From assembly GCF_010726085.1 (NCBI RefSeq), contig NZ_AP022560.1:186001-250000 (forward strand): 64,000 nucleotides of DNA. Reading direction: 5' to 3'. A program made the position numbers and the translations under genes. The notes under the pieces were generated by a model. It was not told where the DNA came from, ran no database searches, and saw only the letters and a list, made by a program, of their open reading frames with translations. Positions 17,956-25,428 of this stretch are shown piece after piece; within the stretch, counting starts at the first letter, position 1, and the number at the start of each line of letters is the position of its first letter. This DNA is from Mycolicibacterium moriokaense. Lineage in GTDB: Bacteria > Actinomycetota > Actinomycetes > Mycobacteriales > Mycobacteriaceae.

Positions 17956-19431
17956 ATGACACAGACGGTGGCTTTCAAGACTGAGTGGGACAAGCTGTTC
18001 ATCGGCGGCAAGTGGGTCGAGCCCGCCTCCTCGGAGGTCATCGAGGTGCACTCCCCCGCCACCGGCGAGCTGGTGGGCAAGGTGCCGCTGGCCGTGGACG
18101 CCGACGTCAACGCCGCGTGCGCAGCCGCTCGCAAGGCGTTCGACGAGGGCCCGTGGCCGCACATGAAGCCGCAGGAGCGCGCGGCCATCCTCGCCGCCGC
18201 CATCAAGGGTATGGAGGACCGTGCGGACGAGCTGAAGTATCTGCTCGCCGCCGAGACCGGCCAGCCGCAGACGATCGTCGACATGATGCAGTACGGCGCC
18301 GCGATGTCGGCGTTCCAGTTCTACGCCGGCGCCGCCGACAAGTTCCACTGGCGCGAGATCCGCGACGGTGTCTACGGCCAGACGCTGGTGGTGCGCGAGC
18401 CCATCGGCGTCGTCGGCGCCGTCACCGCGTGGAACGTGCCGTTCTTCCTGGCGGCCAACAAGCTGGGCCCGGCCTTCCTCGCCGGCTGCACCGTCGTCCT
18501 CAAACCGGCTGCGGAGACGCCGCTTTCGGTGTTCGCGATGGCGGAGATCTTCGCCGAGGCGGGCCTTCCCGAGGGCGTCCTTTCGATCGTGCCGGGTGGC
18601 CCCGACACCGGTCGCGCACTGACGGCCAACCCCGAGTTGGACAAGTTCACCTTCACCGGTAGCTCCGCGGTTGGTAAGGAGATCGCCAAGATCGCCGCCG
18701 AGAAGCTGAAGCCGTGCACCCTCGAATTGGGCGGCAAGTCCGCGGCGATCATCCTCGAGGATGCCGATCTGGACTCCACCATTCCGATGCTCGGATTCTC
18801 GGGCGTGATGAACAGCGGTCAGGCGTGCGTCGCGCAGACGCGCATCCTGGCGCCGCGCTCACGCTACGACGAGGTCGTCGAGAAGGTCGCCAACTTCATC
18901 TCCGCCATGCCCGTCGGCCTTCCCGATGATCCGAATGCCGCGATCGGTCCGCTGATCTCCGAGAAGCAGCGTGAGCGCGTCGAGGGTTACATCAAGAAGG
19001 GGATCGAGGAAGGCGCCCGCCTCGTCACCGGCGGCGGGCGTCCCGAGGGACTGGACAGCGGCTGGTTTGTGCAGCCGACGGTGTTCGCCGACGTCGACAA
19101 CTCGATGACCATCGCCCAGGAGGAGATCTTCGGGCCGGTGCTGGCGATCATCCCCTACGACACCGAAGAGGACGCCGTCCGCATCGCCAACGACTCGGTG
19201 TACGGCCTGGCGGGCAGCGTGTGGACAACCGACAACAAGAAGGCGGTCGAGATCGCAGGCAAGATCCGGACCGGCACCTACGCGGTGAACATGTACGCGT
19301 TCGATCCCTGCGCGCCGTTCGGCGGGTACAAGAATTCGGGTATCGGTCGCGAGAACGGGACCGAGGGCATCGAGGCGTACGTGGAGCCCAAGAGCGTCCT
19401 CCTGCCGTTCGGCTACACGCCGGAGGACTGA
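17956..19431 (+). CDS. NAD(P)-dependent aldehyde dehydrogenase (Rv0223c-like)
   Basis: A 491-residue aldehyde dehydrogenase that oxidises an aldehyde to the acid. The general base Glu257 lies in TLELGGKSAA and the nucleophile Cys291 in MNSGQACVAQTR; the cofactor segment VTAWNVPFFLA and FTGSSAVGKEI are intact. Length is normal for the family. ATG at 17956 (MTQTVAFKTEWDKLF) is clear. A KstR-like sequence lies just upstream, so the enzyme may take part in sterol or side-chain degradation; that is inference. Two palindromes and a TetR gene follow downstream, so TetR control is also possible. Confidence 0.9.
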   Translation: MTQTVAFKTEWDKLFIGGKWVEPASSEVIEVHSPATGELVGKVPLAVDADVNAACAAARKAFDEGPWPHMKPQERAAILAAAIKGMEDRADELKYLLAAETGQPQTIVDMMQYGAAMSAFQFYAGAADKFHWREIRDGVYGQTLVVREPIGVVGAVTAWNVPFFLAANKLGPAFLAGCTVVLKPAAETPLSVFAMAEIFAEAGLPEGVLSIVPGGPDTGRALTANPELDKFTFTGSSAVGKEIAKIAAEKLKPCTLELGGKSAAIILEDADLDSTIPMLGFSGVMNSGQACVAQTRILAPRSRYDEVVEKVANFISAMPVGLPDDPNAAIGPLISEKQRERVEGYIKKGIEEGARLVTGGGRPEGLDSGWFVQPTVFADVDNSMTIAQEEIFGPVLAIIPYDTEEDAVRIANDSVYGLAGSVWTTDNKKAVEIAGKIRTGTYAVNMYAFDPCAPFGGYKNSGIGRENGTEGIEAYVEPKSVLLPFGYTPED

Positions 19432-19440
19432 CGGCCCAAA

Positions 19441-19458
19441 CTATGCACTAGAGCATAA
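19441..19458. promoter_or_regulatory. Palindrome CTATGC-N6-GCATAA downstream of the aldehyde dehydrogenase
   Basis: Inverted arms TATGC/GCATA separated by ACTAGA, with an extra CTAG core. It shares the 18-bp architecture and the CTATG/CATA half-sites with 19582-19599, so both are probably sites for the TetR protein encoded at 19753. Confidence 0.5.
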
Positions 19459-19581
19459 TTTCGGTGCCAGCTCTCGCCGCTGGTCGAGACCTCTTCAGCG
19501 GCGGAGTATGGGTTTACCTGCGGCTATTCCGGTAGCCGCTGTGATGCGGAATACATTTGTCGTTGCCGTGTGTTATCTGTT

Positions 19582-19599
19582 CTATGATTCCCGTCATAG
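19582..19599. promoter_or_regulatory. Palindrome CTATGA-TTCCCG-TCATAG at the TetR promoter
   Basis: Perfect 6-bp inverted arms with a 6-bp spacer. It overlaps a -10-like TATGAT (19583-19588), an arrangement expected for TetR autorepression. Transcription from this -10 would begin near 19595 and include the short ORF at 19615. Confidence 0.55.
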
Positions 19600-19614
19600 C
19601 CAGAGGGGTGCGAC

Positions 19615-19743
19615 ATGTGGGTCGTTGAGGTCAACTTCGCTGGCCGCCGATTCGTCCACGAAGTGCGGCGGCCGTCCTTCCGCTTCAGTCCGCGCGTTTT
19701 CAGTTGGCGGCACTCGCAGCTGCAGCAGACCCGCGTCGCCTGA
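19615..19743 (+). CDS. Possible 42-residue leader ORF upstream of the TetR gene
   Basis: Starts ATG TGG GTC GTT, preceded by a purine-rich AGAGGGG about 7 bp upstream, and ends TGA 9 bp before the TTG start of the TetR gene. The predicted peptide is basic and aromatic (starts MWVVEVNFAGRRFVHEV) with mostly G or C at third codon positions. I do not recognise it. It could be a small protein or a translated leader that couples to tetR; it could equally be chance. Confidence 0.3.
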   Translation: MWVVEVNFAGRRFVHEVRRPSFRFSPRVFSWRHSQLQQTRVA

Positions 19744-19752
19744 TCGCCACCG

Positions 19753-20400
19753 TTGGAGGTTGTTCTGTCCCCCACGACCAAATCCACCAAGCGCGGCTCG
19801 ACCCGCGCCGCCATGTTGGTCAGCGCCGCCGAGGTGCTGCGCGAGCGCGGCGCCGCCGGAGTCACGATCGACGAAGTGCTGGCGCGCAGCGGCGCACCGC
19901 GCGGCTCGGTCTATCACCACTTCCCCGAGGGCAGGAACCAGATCCTCGCCGAGGCGCTGAGCTACGCCGGTGAGGAGATCACCGACGTCATCGACAACGC
20001 CGCCCGCAACGGCGGGATGTACCTGGTCAGGAAGTTCGTCGTCTACTGGGAAGAACAGCTTGTCGAGAGCAACTTCGCCGCAGGCTGCCCGGTCGTGGCC
20101 GCCGCGATCGGCTCCGACGACGAGCCGCAGCTGACCTCCGTCGCGGGCAACATCTTCAGCCACTGGCGTGACGCGCTCACCCGGGCATTCGTGTCCGACG
20201 GCTTCTCCGACGCCGACGCCGCCTCGTTGGCCGTCATGTGCATCGCCTCGCTGGAAGGAGCGGTTGTGCTGTGCCGCTCGACGCGCAGTGTCGACCCACT
20301 GCGCGATGTCGCCACCCAGCTCGAGTTCCTGATCAAGTCAAGGGAATTCGTGCAGCGCTACGGTCTACCGACCGCGGGTAATCAGACTTCAGCCGGCTGA
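19753..20400 (+). CDS. TetR/AcrR-family regulator
   Basis: A 215-residue regulator. The helix-turn-helix is TIDEVLARSGAPRGSVYHHF (about residues 37-56), an arrangement seen in YcdC/LmrA-like TetR proteins, and the C-terminal half is an alpha-helical ligand domain. TTG at 19753 is used because it preserves a basic N-terminal arm (TTKSTKRGSTRAAM); the next start, ATG 19813, would cut into helix 1. Two matching palindromes upstream suggest autoregulation and control of the preceding aldehyde dehydrogenase region. Its 3' end overlaps the convergent reductase gene by 19 bp. Confidence 0.82.
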   Translation: MEVVLSPTTKSTKRGSTRAAMLVSAAEVLRERGAAGVTIDEVLARSGAPRGSVYHHFPEGRNQILAEALSYAGEEITDVIDNAARNGGMYLVRKFVVYWEEQLVESNFAAGCPVVAAAIGSDDEPQLTSVAGNIFSHWRDALTRAFVSDGFSDADAASLAVMCIASLEGAVVLCRSTRSVDPLRDVATQLEFLIKSREFVQRYGLPTAGNQTSAG

Positions 20401-20918
20401 GCCTTTTGCCACCGCGCGCACACGAACTCACCGTTGACCGCTGCGTCGGCCAACACCCACTCCGAGCGGATCGGCAGCACTCTCGACCCGCCACCCAATG
20501 AGCACGGCGCGTAGCTGACGATCATCTCGTCGACGAGATCCGCCGAGGCGAACTGCGCCGCGACGTCACCCCCGCCGACCACCCACACATCCCTGCCTGC
20601 CGCGTCCGCTGTCAACCTCGGATGCAGTTCGCGGACATCGCCGTCGAAGGTCTGCACGGGATGTCCCTCGACGATGATGTGGGGGCGGTGGGTCATCACC
20701 CACGACGGCTGCTCGTAGGGCCACGCACCCGGCTGGTTGCGCACGATCCACTCGTAGGTCGCCGATCCCATCACCAGTGCCCCAACGGATTTGATGAACT
20801 CGTTGTAGCCGAACGGGCCGGACTGGTCGATGGCACGCGAGGTCAGCCAGTCCAGACTATCGGCCCCGTCGACGATGTAGCCGTCCAGGCTGGACGCGGT
20901 GTAGTAGACGGTCGTCAT
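20382..20918 (-). CDS. Dihydrofolate reductase-like (RibD C-terminal domain) protein
   Basis: A 178-residue protein of the RibD C-terminal/DHFR-like family that uses NADPH to reduce small substrates. It begins MTTVYYTASSLDGYIVDG, where the SLDG(Y/F)I block is the family signature, and has the nucleotide-binding DVWVVGGGDVAAQF at about residues 115-128. Several mycobacterial members are of unknown substrate. ATG at 20918 is well placed; the longer frame to 21008 adds unrelated sequence. It diverges from the acyl-CoA dehydrogenase pair, with 126 bp between. Confidence 0.82.
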   Translation of the reverse strand: MTTVYYTASSLDGYIVDGADSLDWLTSRAIDQSGPFGYNEFIKSVGALVMGSATYEWIVRNQPGAWPYEQPSWVMTHRPHIIVEGHPVQTFDGDVRELHPRLTADAAGRDVWVVGGGDVAAQFASADLVDEMIVSYAPCSLGGGSRVLPIRSEWVLADAAVNGEFVCARWQKAQPAEV

Positions 20919-21044
20919 GTCTCCCCTTCGCGGTTTCTCATCCATTCCAGCGGATCGCCGCTCACGCTGTCCGAGTATGGTCGGCGACCTCTGAGAGGGA
21001 CATGCCAAATCCTGCTGCGGCGGTGGTCACTAGTGTCATGGCCA

Positions 21045-22199
21045 GTGAGTGACTTCGACGCGCTGTGTGCCAATGACCCGGAGCTGGCCGAGATTCGGAC
21101 GGCCATCCGGGAGTTTCTCGCCGCTGATCGCGCAGAGTTCGGCTGGGAACCCGCCATCGACTCGTGGCTGGCCAGGTGGGACGCCGAATTCTCCGCCCGG
21201 CTGGGGGATGCGGGCTTCGTCGGCCTGACCATTCCGACCGAATACGGCGGACGCGGGTTGAGTCACCTGCACCGCTACGTGGTGACCGAGGAGCTGCTGG
21301 CGCACGGCGCGCCGGTCGCCGCGCACTGGTTCTCCGATCGCCAGTTCGCTCCGTCGCTGCTGTCGTACGGAAGCGAGGAGCAGCGCAGGGAATTCCTGCC
21401 GGTGATCGCCAAAGGCCGGCTGCACGCCGCGATCGGGATGAGCGAGCACGGCGCCGGCTCCGACCTGGCCGCGGTCAAGACCCGCGCAACCCGGGTCGAC
21501 GGGGGCTGGACCCTCAGCGGCACCAAGGTGTGGACCAGCGGCGCGCATCTCGCGCAGCGGATCGTCGTGCTGGCCCGCACCAGTCCGCTGGACCCCGAAC
21601 ATCGCCATGCCGGATTCAGCCAGTTCTTCATCCCGCTGGACTCGCCCGGAATCACCATCGACCCGATCGTGCAGATCGGCGGCGAGCATCACTTCAACGA
21701 GGTGACGTTCGACGAGGTGTTCGTCGTCGACAAGGACGTGCTGGGCAACATCGGGGACGGCTGGCGGCAGGTCACGTCCGAGCTGGGCTTCGAGCGCAGC
21801 GGACCCGAACGCATCCTGTCCACGGTCACCCTGATTCTCGACGCGATCCGCGCCCTTCCGGCCGATGTCGACGACGGCACCGCCGCTGCGGTCGGTGAGC
21901 TCTTCGCGCGCATGATCTCGCTGCGACAGCTGTCGATCTCGGTGGCCCGCGCGCTGGCGGCCGGCGAGGACGCGGCGACCAGGGCCGCGCTGGTGAAGGA
22001 CCTCGGCACCCGGTTCGAACAGGACTCCGTCGAGTTGGTCGCCGACCTCTTGGACCGGCTCGACCGTCGGACACCCGAGGCCCGGCGGCTGGCCGAGTTG
22101 CTGGCCACCGCCCGACAGCATTCGCCGCTGTTCACCCTGCGGGGCGGTACCAACGAAGTGCTGCGCGGTGTCGTGGCGCGCGGGATGGGGGTCCGGTGA
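21045..22199 (+). CDS. Acyl-CoA dehydrogenase, first subunit of a two-gene pair
   Basis: A 384-residue acyl-CoA dehydrogenase (FAD-dependent alpha,beta-desaturation of acyl-CoA). Recognisable blocks are AIGMSEHGAGSDLAAVKT (FAD/substrate), LSGTKVWTSGAHLAQRIVV and the C-terminal TLRGGTNEVLRGVVARGMG. The YEGT-type catalytic glutamate found in many FadEs is replaced by RGGT. GTG at 21045 (VSDFDALCANDPELAEI) is chosen because upstream frame text is unrelated. Its TGA overlaps the GTG of the next gene by 3 bp, so the two are translationally coupled, as in mycobacterial heteromeric FadE pairs for steroid side chains (known family feature; substrate here inferred). Confidence 0.87.
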   Translation: MSDFDALCANDPELAEIRTAIREFLAADRAEFGWEPAIDSWLARWDAEFSARLGDAGFVGLTIPTEYGGRGLSHLHRYVVTEELLAHGAPVAAHWFSDRQFAPSLLSYGSEEQRREFLPVIAKGRLHAAIGMSEHGAGSDLAAVKTRATRVDGGWTLSGTKVWTSGAHLAQRIVVLARTSPLDPEHRHAGFSQFFIPLDSPGITIDPIVQIGGEHHFNEVTFDEVFVVDKDVLGNIGDGWRQVTSELGFERSGPERILSTVTLILDAIRALPADVDDGTAAAVGELFARMISLRQLSISVARALAAGEDAATRAALVKDLGTRFEQDSVELVADLLDRLDRRTPEARRLAELLATARQHSPLFTLRGGTNEVLRGVVARGMGVR

Positions 22200-23209
22200 A
22201 CGAACTGGAGGAACTCGTCGCGGATCTGGGCCAGCGCTCGTTCGAGGCCAGACTCGGGCGGCCGCCGTTTCCCGACACGTTCGACGAGCAGCTATGGGCC
22301 AATCTCGAGGAGACCGGGCTGAGCCGGTTGATCTCCACCCAGGACGCCGGGTTTGCCGAGGCGGCCACCGTGTTGCGGGGGCTGGCCCGGCACGCCGCGG
22401 CGGTGCCGATCGCCGAAACCGACCTGCTGGCAACGTGGCTCGCGGGAAAGGCCGGTGTAGCGGTGCCGGAGAGCGGCCCGTTGACGGTGGCTCTCGCCGA
22501 CGCCGAATTACGCGACGGCGTCCTCACCGGCACCGCGCACGATGTGCCGTGGCCGAACGCGGCGGCCGTCGTACTGGCCGCGAAAACCGCTGAAGCCCTT
22601 CATGTCTGCTTGCTCACCGATGAGCCGACAGCGGTGTCGCACACCCTCGCGGGCGAACCGCGCGGCACGTTCGACTTCGAGCTCGCGGACACCGCCGTAC
22701 TAAATTTGGAGCTCGCCGACGAGCTGGCTAGGCGTGGTGCGTGGGCACGGTGCGTTCAGGTCATCGGCGCCCTGGACGCCGCACGTGACCTCACCGTGGC
22801 GCACACCAGCGAGCGGGTTCAGTTCGGCCGCCCGCTGGCGAAGTTCCAGGCGGTGCAACACTCGCTCGCCGCGATGGCCGGCGAGATCGAACGCGCCCGG
22901 GCCGCGACGGAGTTGGCCATCGCCGCCGCTGCCGATTACGGGTTCGACAGCGCGGCAACCGAATACGCGGTGACGGTGGCGAAGGTGGCCGCCGGTCGCG
23001 CCGTCGGATCGGTGACCACGATCGCGCACCAGTTGCACGGCGCGATCGGGGTGACCGTCGAGCATCGGCTGTGGCTGTTCACGATGCGGGCGCGTGGTTG
23101 GATCGACGACTTCGGCACCACCGTCGAGTACGCGCGACGACTGGGCCGGACCGCGCTTGCCGCCGACGACCCCTGGCAAGTCGTCATCAGCTGTCCAGAA
23201 CCTCGCTGA
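22196..23209 (+). CDS. Acyl-CoA dehydrogenase, second subunit of the pair
   Basis: A 337-residue acyl-CoA dehydrogenase-like protein shorter than a canonical FadE. The C-terminal helical domain is recognisable (VAHTSERVQFGRPLAKFQAV, and HQLHGAIGVTVEHRLWLF), while the N-terminal and middle domains are abbreviated and lack the standard AMTE/GSD FAD loop. It probably forms a heteromer with the upstream subunit, each supplying part of the active site, as in FadE26-FadE27-like pairs. GTG at 22196 overlaps the upstream stop. It converges on echA1. Confidence 0.83.
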   Translation: MNELEELVADLGQRSFEARLGRPPFPDTFDEQLWANLEETGLSRLISTQDAGFAEAATVLRGLARHAAAVPIAETDLLATWLAGKAGVAVPESGPLTVALADAELRDGVLTGTAHDVPWPNAAAVVLAAKTAEALHVCLLTDEPTAVSHTLAGEPRGTFDFELADTAVLNLELADELARRGAWARCVQVIGALDAARDLTVAHTSERVQFGRPLAKFQAVQHSLAAMAGEIERARAATELAIAAAADYGFDSAATEYAVTVAKVAAGRAVGSVTTIAHQLHGAIGVTVEHRLWLFTMRARGWIDDFGTTVEYARRLGRTALAADDPWQVVISCPEPR

Positions 23210-23285
23210 CGCGCGCCTCGAGAGCGGAGCCGTCGCCGAAGTCGGCCAGGTCGATGCGCGCGAAATACGCCGCCACGTCAGTCAA
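23187..23285 (-). CDS. Possible 32-residue ORF or gene remnant after echA1
   Basis: Immediately downstream of echA1 on the same strand, a frame opened by TTG at 23285 encodes an acidic, protein-like stretch (LTDVAAYFARIDLADFGDG) ending VLDS. It overlaps the 3' end of the second acyl-CoA dehydrogenase gene by 23 bp. It has no recognisable domain and a poor ribosome site. It may be a remnant of a longer gene, or chance in high-GC DNA. Confidence 0.2.
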   Translation of the reverse strand: MTDVAAYFARIDLADFGDGSALEARVSEVLDS

Positions 23286-23295
23286 GGGGCGGCGC

Positions 23296-24069
23296 TCAGG
23301 TGCCCGTCCACTTCGGCGGACGCTTCTCGGCGAACGCGATCGCACCTTCCTTGGCGTCGTTCGACATGAAGACGGGGCCGAAGATCTCGACCTGCTTCTT
23401 CCACATCTCCTGGGAGTTCCAGTCGCGGGACTCAACGATGATCCGCTTGGTCGCCGCCACCGCGAGCGGACCATTGGCGGTGATCTTCTCCGCGAACGCG
23501 ATCGCCGCCTCCAACGCCTTGCCGGGTTCGGCGAGAACGTTGACCATTCCGAGGTCGTGGGCACGCTGAGCGGACAAGCTCTCACCCGTCAGGGCGAGCT
23601 CCATCGCGAGGCCATACGGGATCCGCTGCGGCAACCGCAGCAGACCGCCGCCGCCCGCCACCAAACCGCGTTTTACCTCTGGGATGCCGAACGCGGACTC
23701 CTTCGACGCCACGATCAGATCGGTGGCCAGCGCCAGCTCGCAGCCACCCGCGAGGCAGTAGCCCTCGACGGCCGCGATCAGGGGTTTGGCCGGCGGCTTC
23801 TCGGTGAAGCCGAGGCCGCGTCCACCGATGGCCACGTTCTCGCCACGCGCGAAGGCCTTGAGGTCCATACCCGCGCTGAACGAGCCGCCGGCACCGGTGA
23901 CGATGCCCACCGACAGCCCGGCGTCGCCGTCGAGTCGGTCCATCGCTTCGGCGAGCCCCTGGCTCACCTCCGCATTGACGGCGTTGCGGGCCTGCGGCCG
24001 GTTGATGGTGATGATCAGGATCCGGTCGCGCTGCTCGACCAGGACTGCTGGTTCGTTGTTGTCAGTCAC
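23296..24069 (-). CDS. echA1: Enoyl-CoA hydratase EchA1 (crotonase family)
   Basis: A 257-residue crotonase that hydrates enoyl-CoA in beta-oxidation. Family features: NRPQARNAVN, the oxyanion-hole block GAGGSFSAGMDLKAF, and AAVEGYCLAGGCELALATDLIVAS; the substrate-binding SAFGIPEVKRGLVAGGGGLLRLP follows. GTG at 24069 (VTDNNEPAVLVEQRD) is the natural start. It corresponds to Rv0222. The gene converges on the acyl-CoA dehydrogenase pair and lies 44 bp from the stop of the Ser/Thr kinase gene on the same strand. Confidence 0.88.
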   Translation of the reverse strand: MTDNNEPAVLVEQRDRILIITINRPQARNAVNAEVSQGLAEAMDRLDGDAGLSVGIVTGAGGSFSAGMDLKAFARGENVAIGGRGLGFTEKPPAKPLIAAVEGYCLAGGCELALATDLIVASKESAFGIPEVKRGLVAGGGGLLRLPQRIPYGLAMELALTGESLSAQRAHDLGMVNVLAEPGKALEAAIAFAEKITANGPLAVAATKRIIVESRDWNSQEMWKKQVEIFGPVFMSNDAKEGAIAFAEKRPPKWTGT

Positions 24070-24113
24070 GCGGCTGATCGTAACGGTCGCCGATGCTGTC
24101 CAGTCCGGTGACG

Positions 24114-25319
24114 TCAGCGCTTCTTTCCGTTGCCAGGGCCGTGTCCGTTGCCAGGGCCGGGACCGTTGCCGTTGTTGCCGTTGCCGGGTTTCTTCTTGGG
24201 CGGTCCCGGCGGCTCTTCGACGACTGGCGGGGGAGCCGGTGACGGCGGCGGGGAACTGAGCGGAGGCGGCGGCGGTGACACGGCGGTGGTACTGCTGACC
24301 GGCTGCGGAGCCTGCGTCGACGACGACGTATCGAGCGCCATTGCGAACACGACGACGAGCAGCGCGGCGAGCGCTGCCGCCGCGAGAAGCAGTTTTCTTC
24401 GCCGGCTCATCGGCGGCCGCGCAGGTCCCGCGACGAAGTAGTTGGCCGACGGAGCCGGGTATCCACCGCCCGCCGGAGGCAGCGGCTGTGCGAGCACTTT
24501 GGTCGACGGCCTCGGGGCTCCTGTGAGGGCAGCCCGCATCTCGAGCGCACTGCGGAAGCGCGTCCCGTTGCGGGACATCGCGCGGTTGATCACCGCCGCC
24601 AAGCCGGCGTCGACGTCCGGACGCACCACCTCGATCGGCGGCGGCGGATCGTCGAGGATGGCGCGGACCAGCGATGCGGGGTTCTCCTGCGGGAAGGGGC
24701 GGCGCCCGCTCAGCGCTTCGTGGGCCATCACGCCCACGGCGTAGAGGTCGTCGGCGACCGAGGCGGGCGCACCGGCGACGCGTTCGGGACTCATGTACGC
24801 CATCGTCCCGATGAGCTGCCCCGTCGCAGTGTGAGCGGATCCGGCGGTCTTGGCGATACCGAAGTCGGCCACCTTCATGGTGACGCCGTCCTGGGCGAGC
24901 AGGACGTTTCCGGGCTTGATGTCGCGGTGCACCACTCCCGCCGCATGAGCGGTGGCGAGCGCCCCCAGGACGTCCGTGAGCATCGCCCGCACCCGGTGCT
25001 GCGCCATCGGCCCCATCGCGATCTCGTCACCGAGCGTGCGGCCGGGCAGCCGCTCCATCACGATGAACGGGGCACCGTGGTGCTCGCCGCAGTCGTGCAC
25101 CGCCACGATGTTGGGGTGGCTGAGCGAGGCGGCGGCCCTGGCCTCGTCCTCGAATCGGCGCCTGGTGTCGGCGTCCGCGCTCAAGCCCGGATAGAGCAGC
25201 TTGATCGCCACGGCCCTGTTCAGCCGCGTGTCCCAGCCGTCGTGGACCTCGGCCATCCCGCCGGTACCCAGCAGCCCTCGCAACTCGTATCGGCCCGCAA
25301 GTGGTTCGCGGCCGCTCAT
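24114..25319 (-). CDS. Membrane Ser/Thr protein kinase (Pkn type)
   Basis: A 401-residue kinase. Residues about 1-270 form a Hanks-type catalytic domain with the glycine loop GLLGTGGMAEV, the lysine in VAIKLL, catalytic HRDIKPGNVLL, DFG (VADFGIAKT) and MSPE, so it should be active. One helix follows at about 309-329 (KLLLAAAALAALLVVVFAMAL). The external 72 residues are low complexity: Ser/Pro runs, then a Lys/Gly/Pro/Asn tail of repeated GN and GPGNG units ending GKKR. No PASTA or sensor domain is present. ATG at 25319 is used. I recall no kinase at this place in M. tuberculosis, so it is likely a lineage-specific insertion. Confidence 0.88.
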   Translation of the reverse strand: MSGREPLAGRYELRGLLGTGGMAEVHDGWDTRLNRAVAIKLLYPGLSADADTRRRFEDEARAAASLSHPNIVAVHDCGEHHGAPFIVMERLPGRTLGDEIAMGPMAQHRVRAMLTDVLGALATAHAAGVVHRDIKPGNVLLAQDGVTMKVADFGIAKTAGSAHTATGQLIGTMAYMSPERVAGAPASVADDLYAVGVMAHEALSGRRPFPQENPASLVRAILDDPPPPIEVVRPDVDAGLAAVINRAMSRNGTRFRSALEMRAALTGAPRPSTKVLAQPLPPAGGGYPAPSANYFVAGPARPPMSRRRKLLLAAAALAALLVVVFAMALDTSSSTQAPQPVSSTTAVSPPPPPLSSPPPSPAPPPVVEEPPGPPKKKPGNGNNGNGPGPGNGHGPGNGKKR

Positions 25320-25391
25320 GGCCGATAACGTAGCCCGGCAGACCCTCGGTCAAACCCTGGCGTGGGGGGCACTCTGGGCCGGAAGCTAAAC

Positions 25392-25405
25392 TAGAACACG
25401 TTTCA
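25392..25405. promoter_or_regulatory. KstR-like operator TAGAACACGTTTCA
   Basis: Matches the KstR core TnnAACnnGTTnnA at every fixed base, including the preferred GAAC left half. It lies 23 bp before the GTG of the acyltransferase, immediately upstream of a -10-like TACGCT (25411-25416), so a bound KstR dimer would cover the -35/spacer region. Confidence 0.6.
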
Positions 25406-25410
25406 ATTTT

Positions 25411-25416
25411 TACGCT
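25411..25416 (+). promoter_or_regulatory. Candidate -10 element TACGCT
   Basis: Fits the mycobacterial SigA -10 form TAnnnT. It lies just after the KstR-like site and before AGGGGA (25417-25422), a ribosome site 6 bp from the GTG at 25429. The leader would be very short. Confidence 0.35.
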
Positions 25417-25428
25417 AGGGGACAGCCC

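Larger units (their letters stand above)
19432..19752. other. Intergenic region with two matching palindromes and a short leader ORF
   Basis: About 320 bp between the aldehyde dehydrogenase and TetR genes. It is lower in GC than the flanking genes. It holds palindromes at 19441-19458 and 19582-19599, a -10-like TATGAT at 19583-19588 overlapping the second one, and a possible 42-codon ORF at 19615-19743 just before the TetR start. A frame starting at 19508 overlaps the region but has no coding character. Confidence 0.6.

Noticed and set aside
21028..21035. CACTAGTG 8-bp palindrome in the reductase/FadE gap
   Set aside because: Too short to claim as an operator; only partly resembles the CACTAG core at 19447-19452.
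20991..21044. ATG at 21038 as start of the first acyl-CoA dehydrogenase
   Set aside because: It is out of frame and meets TGA after four codons; GTG 21045 is in frame with the conserved protein.
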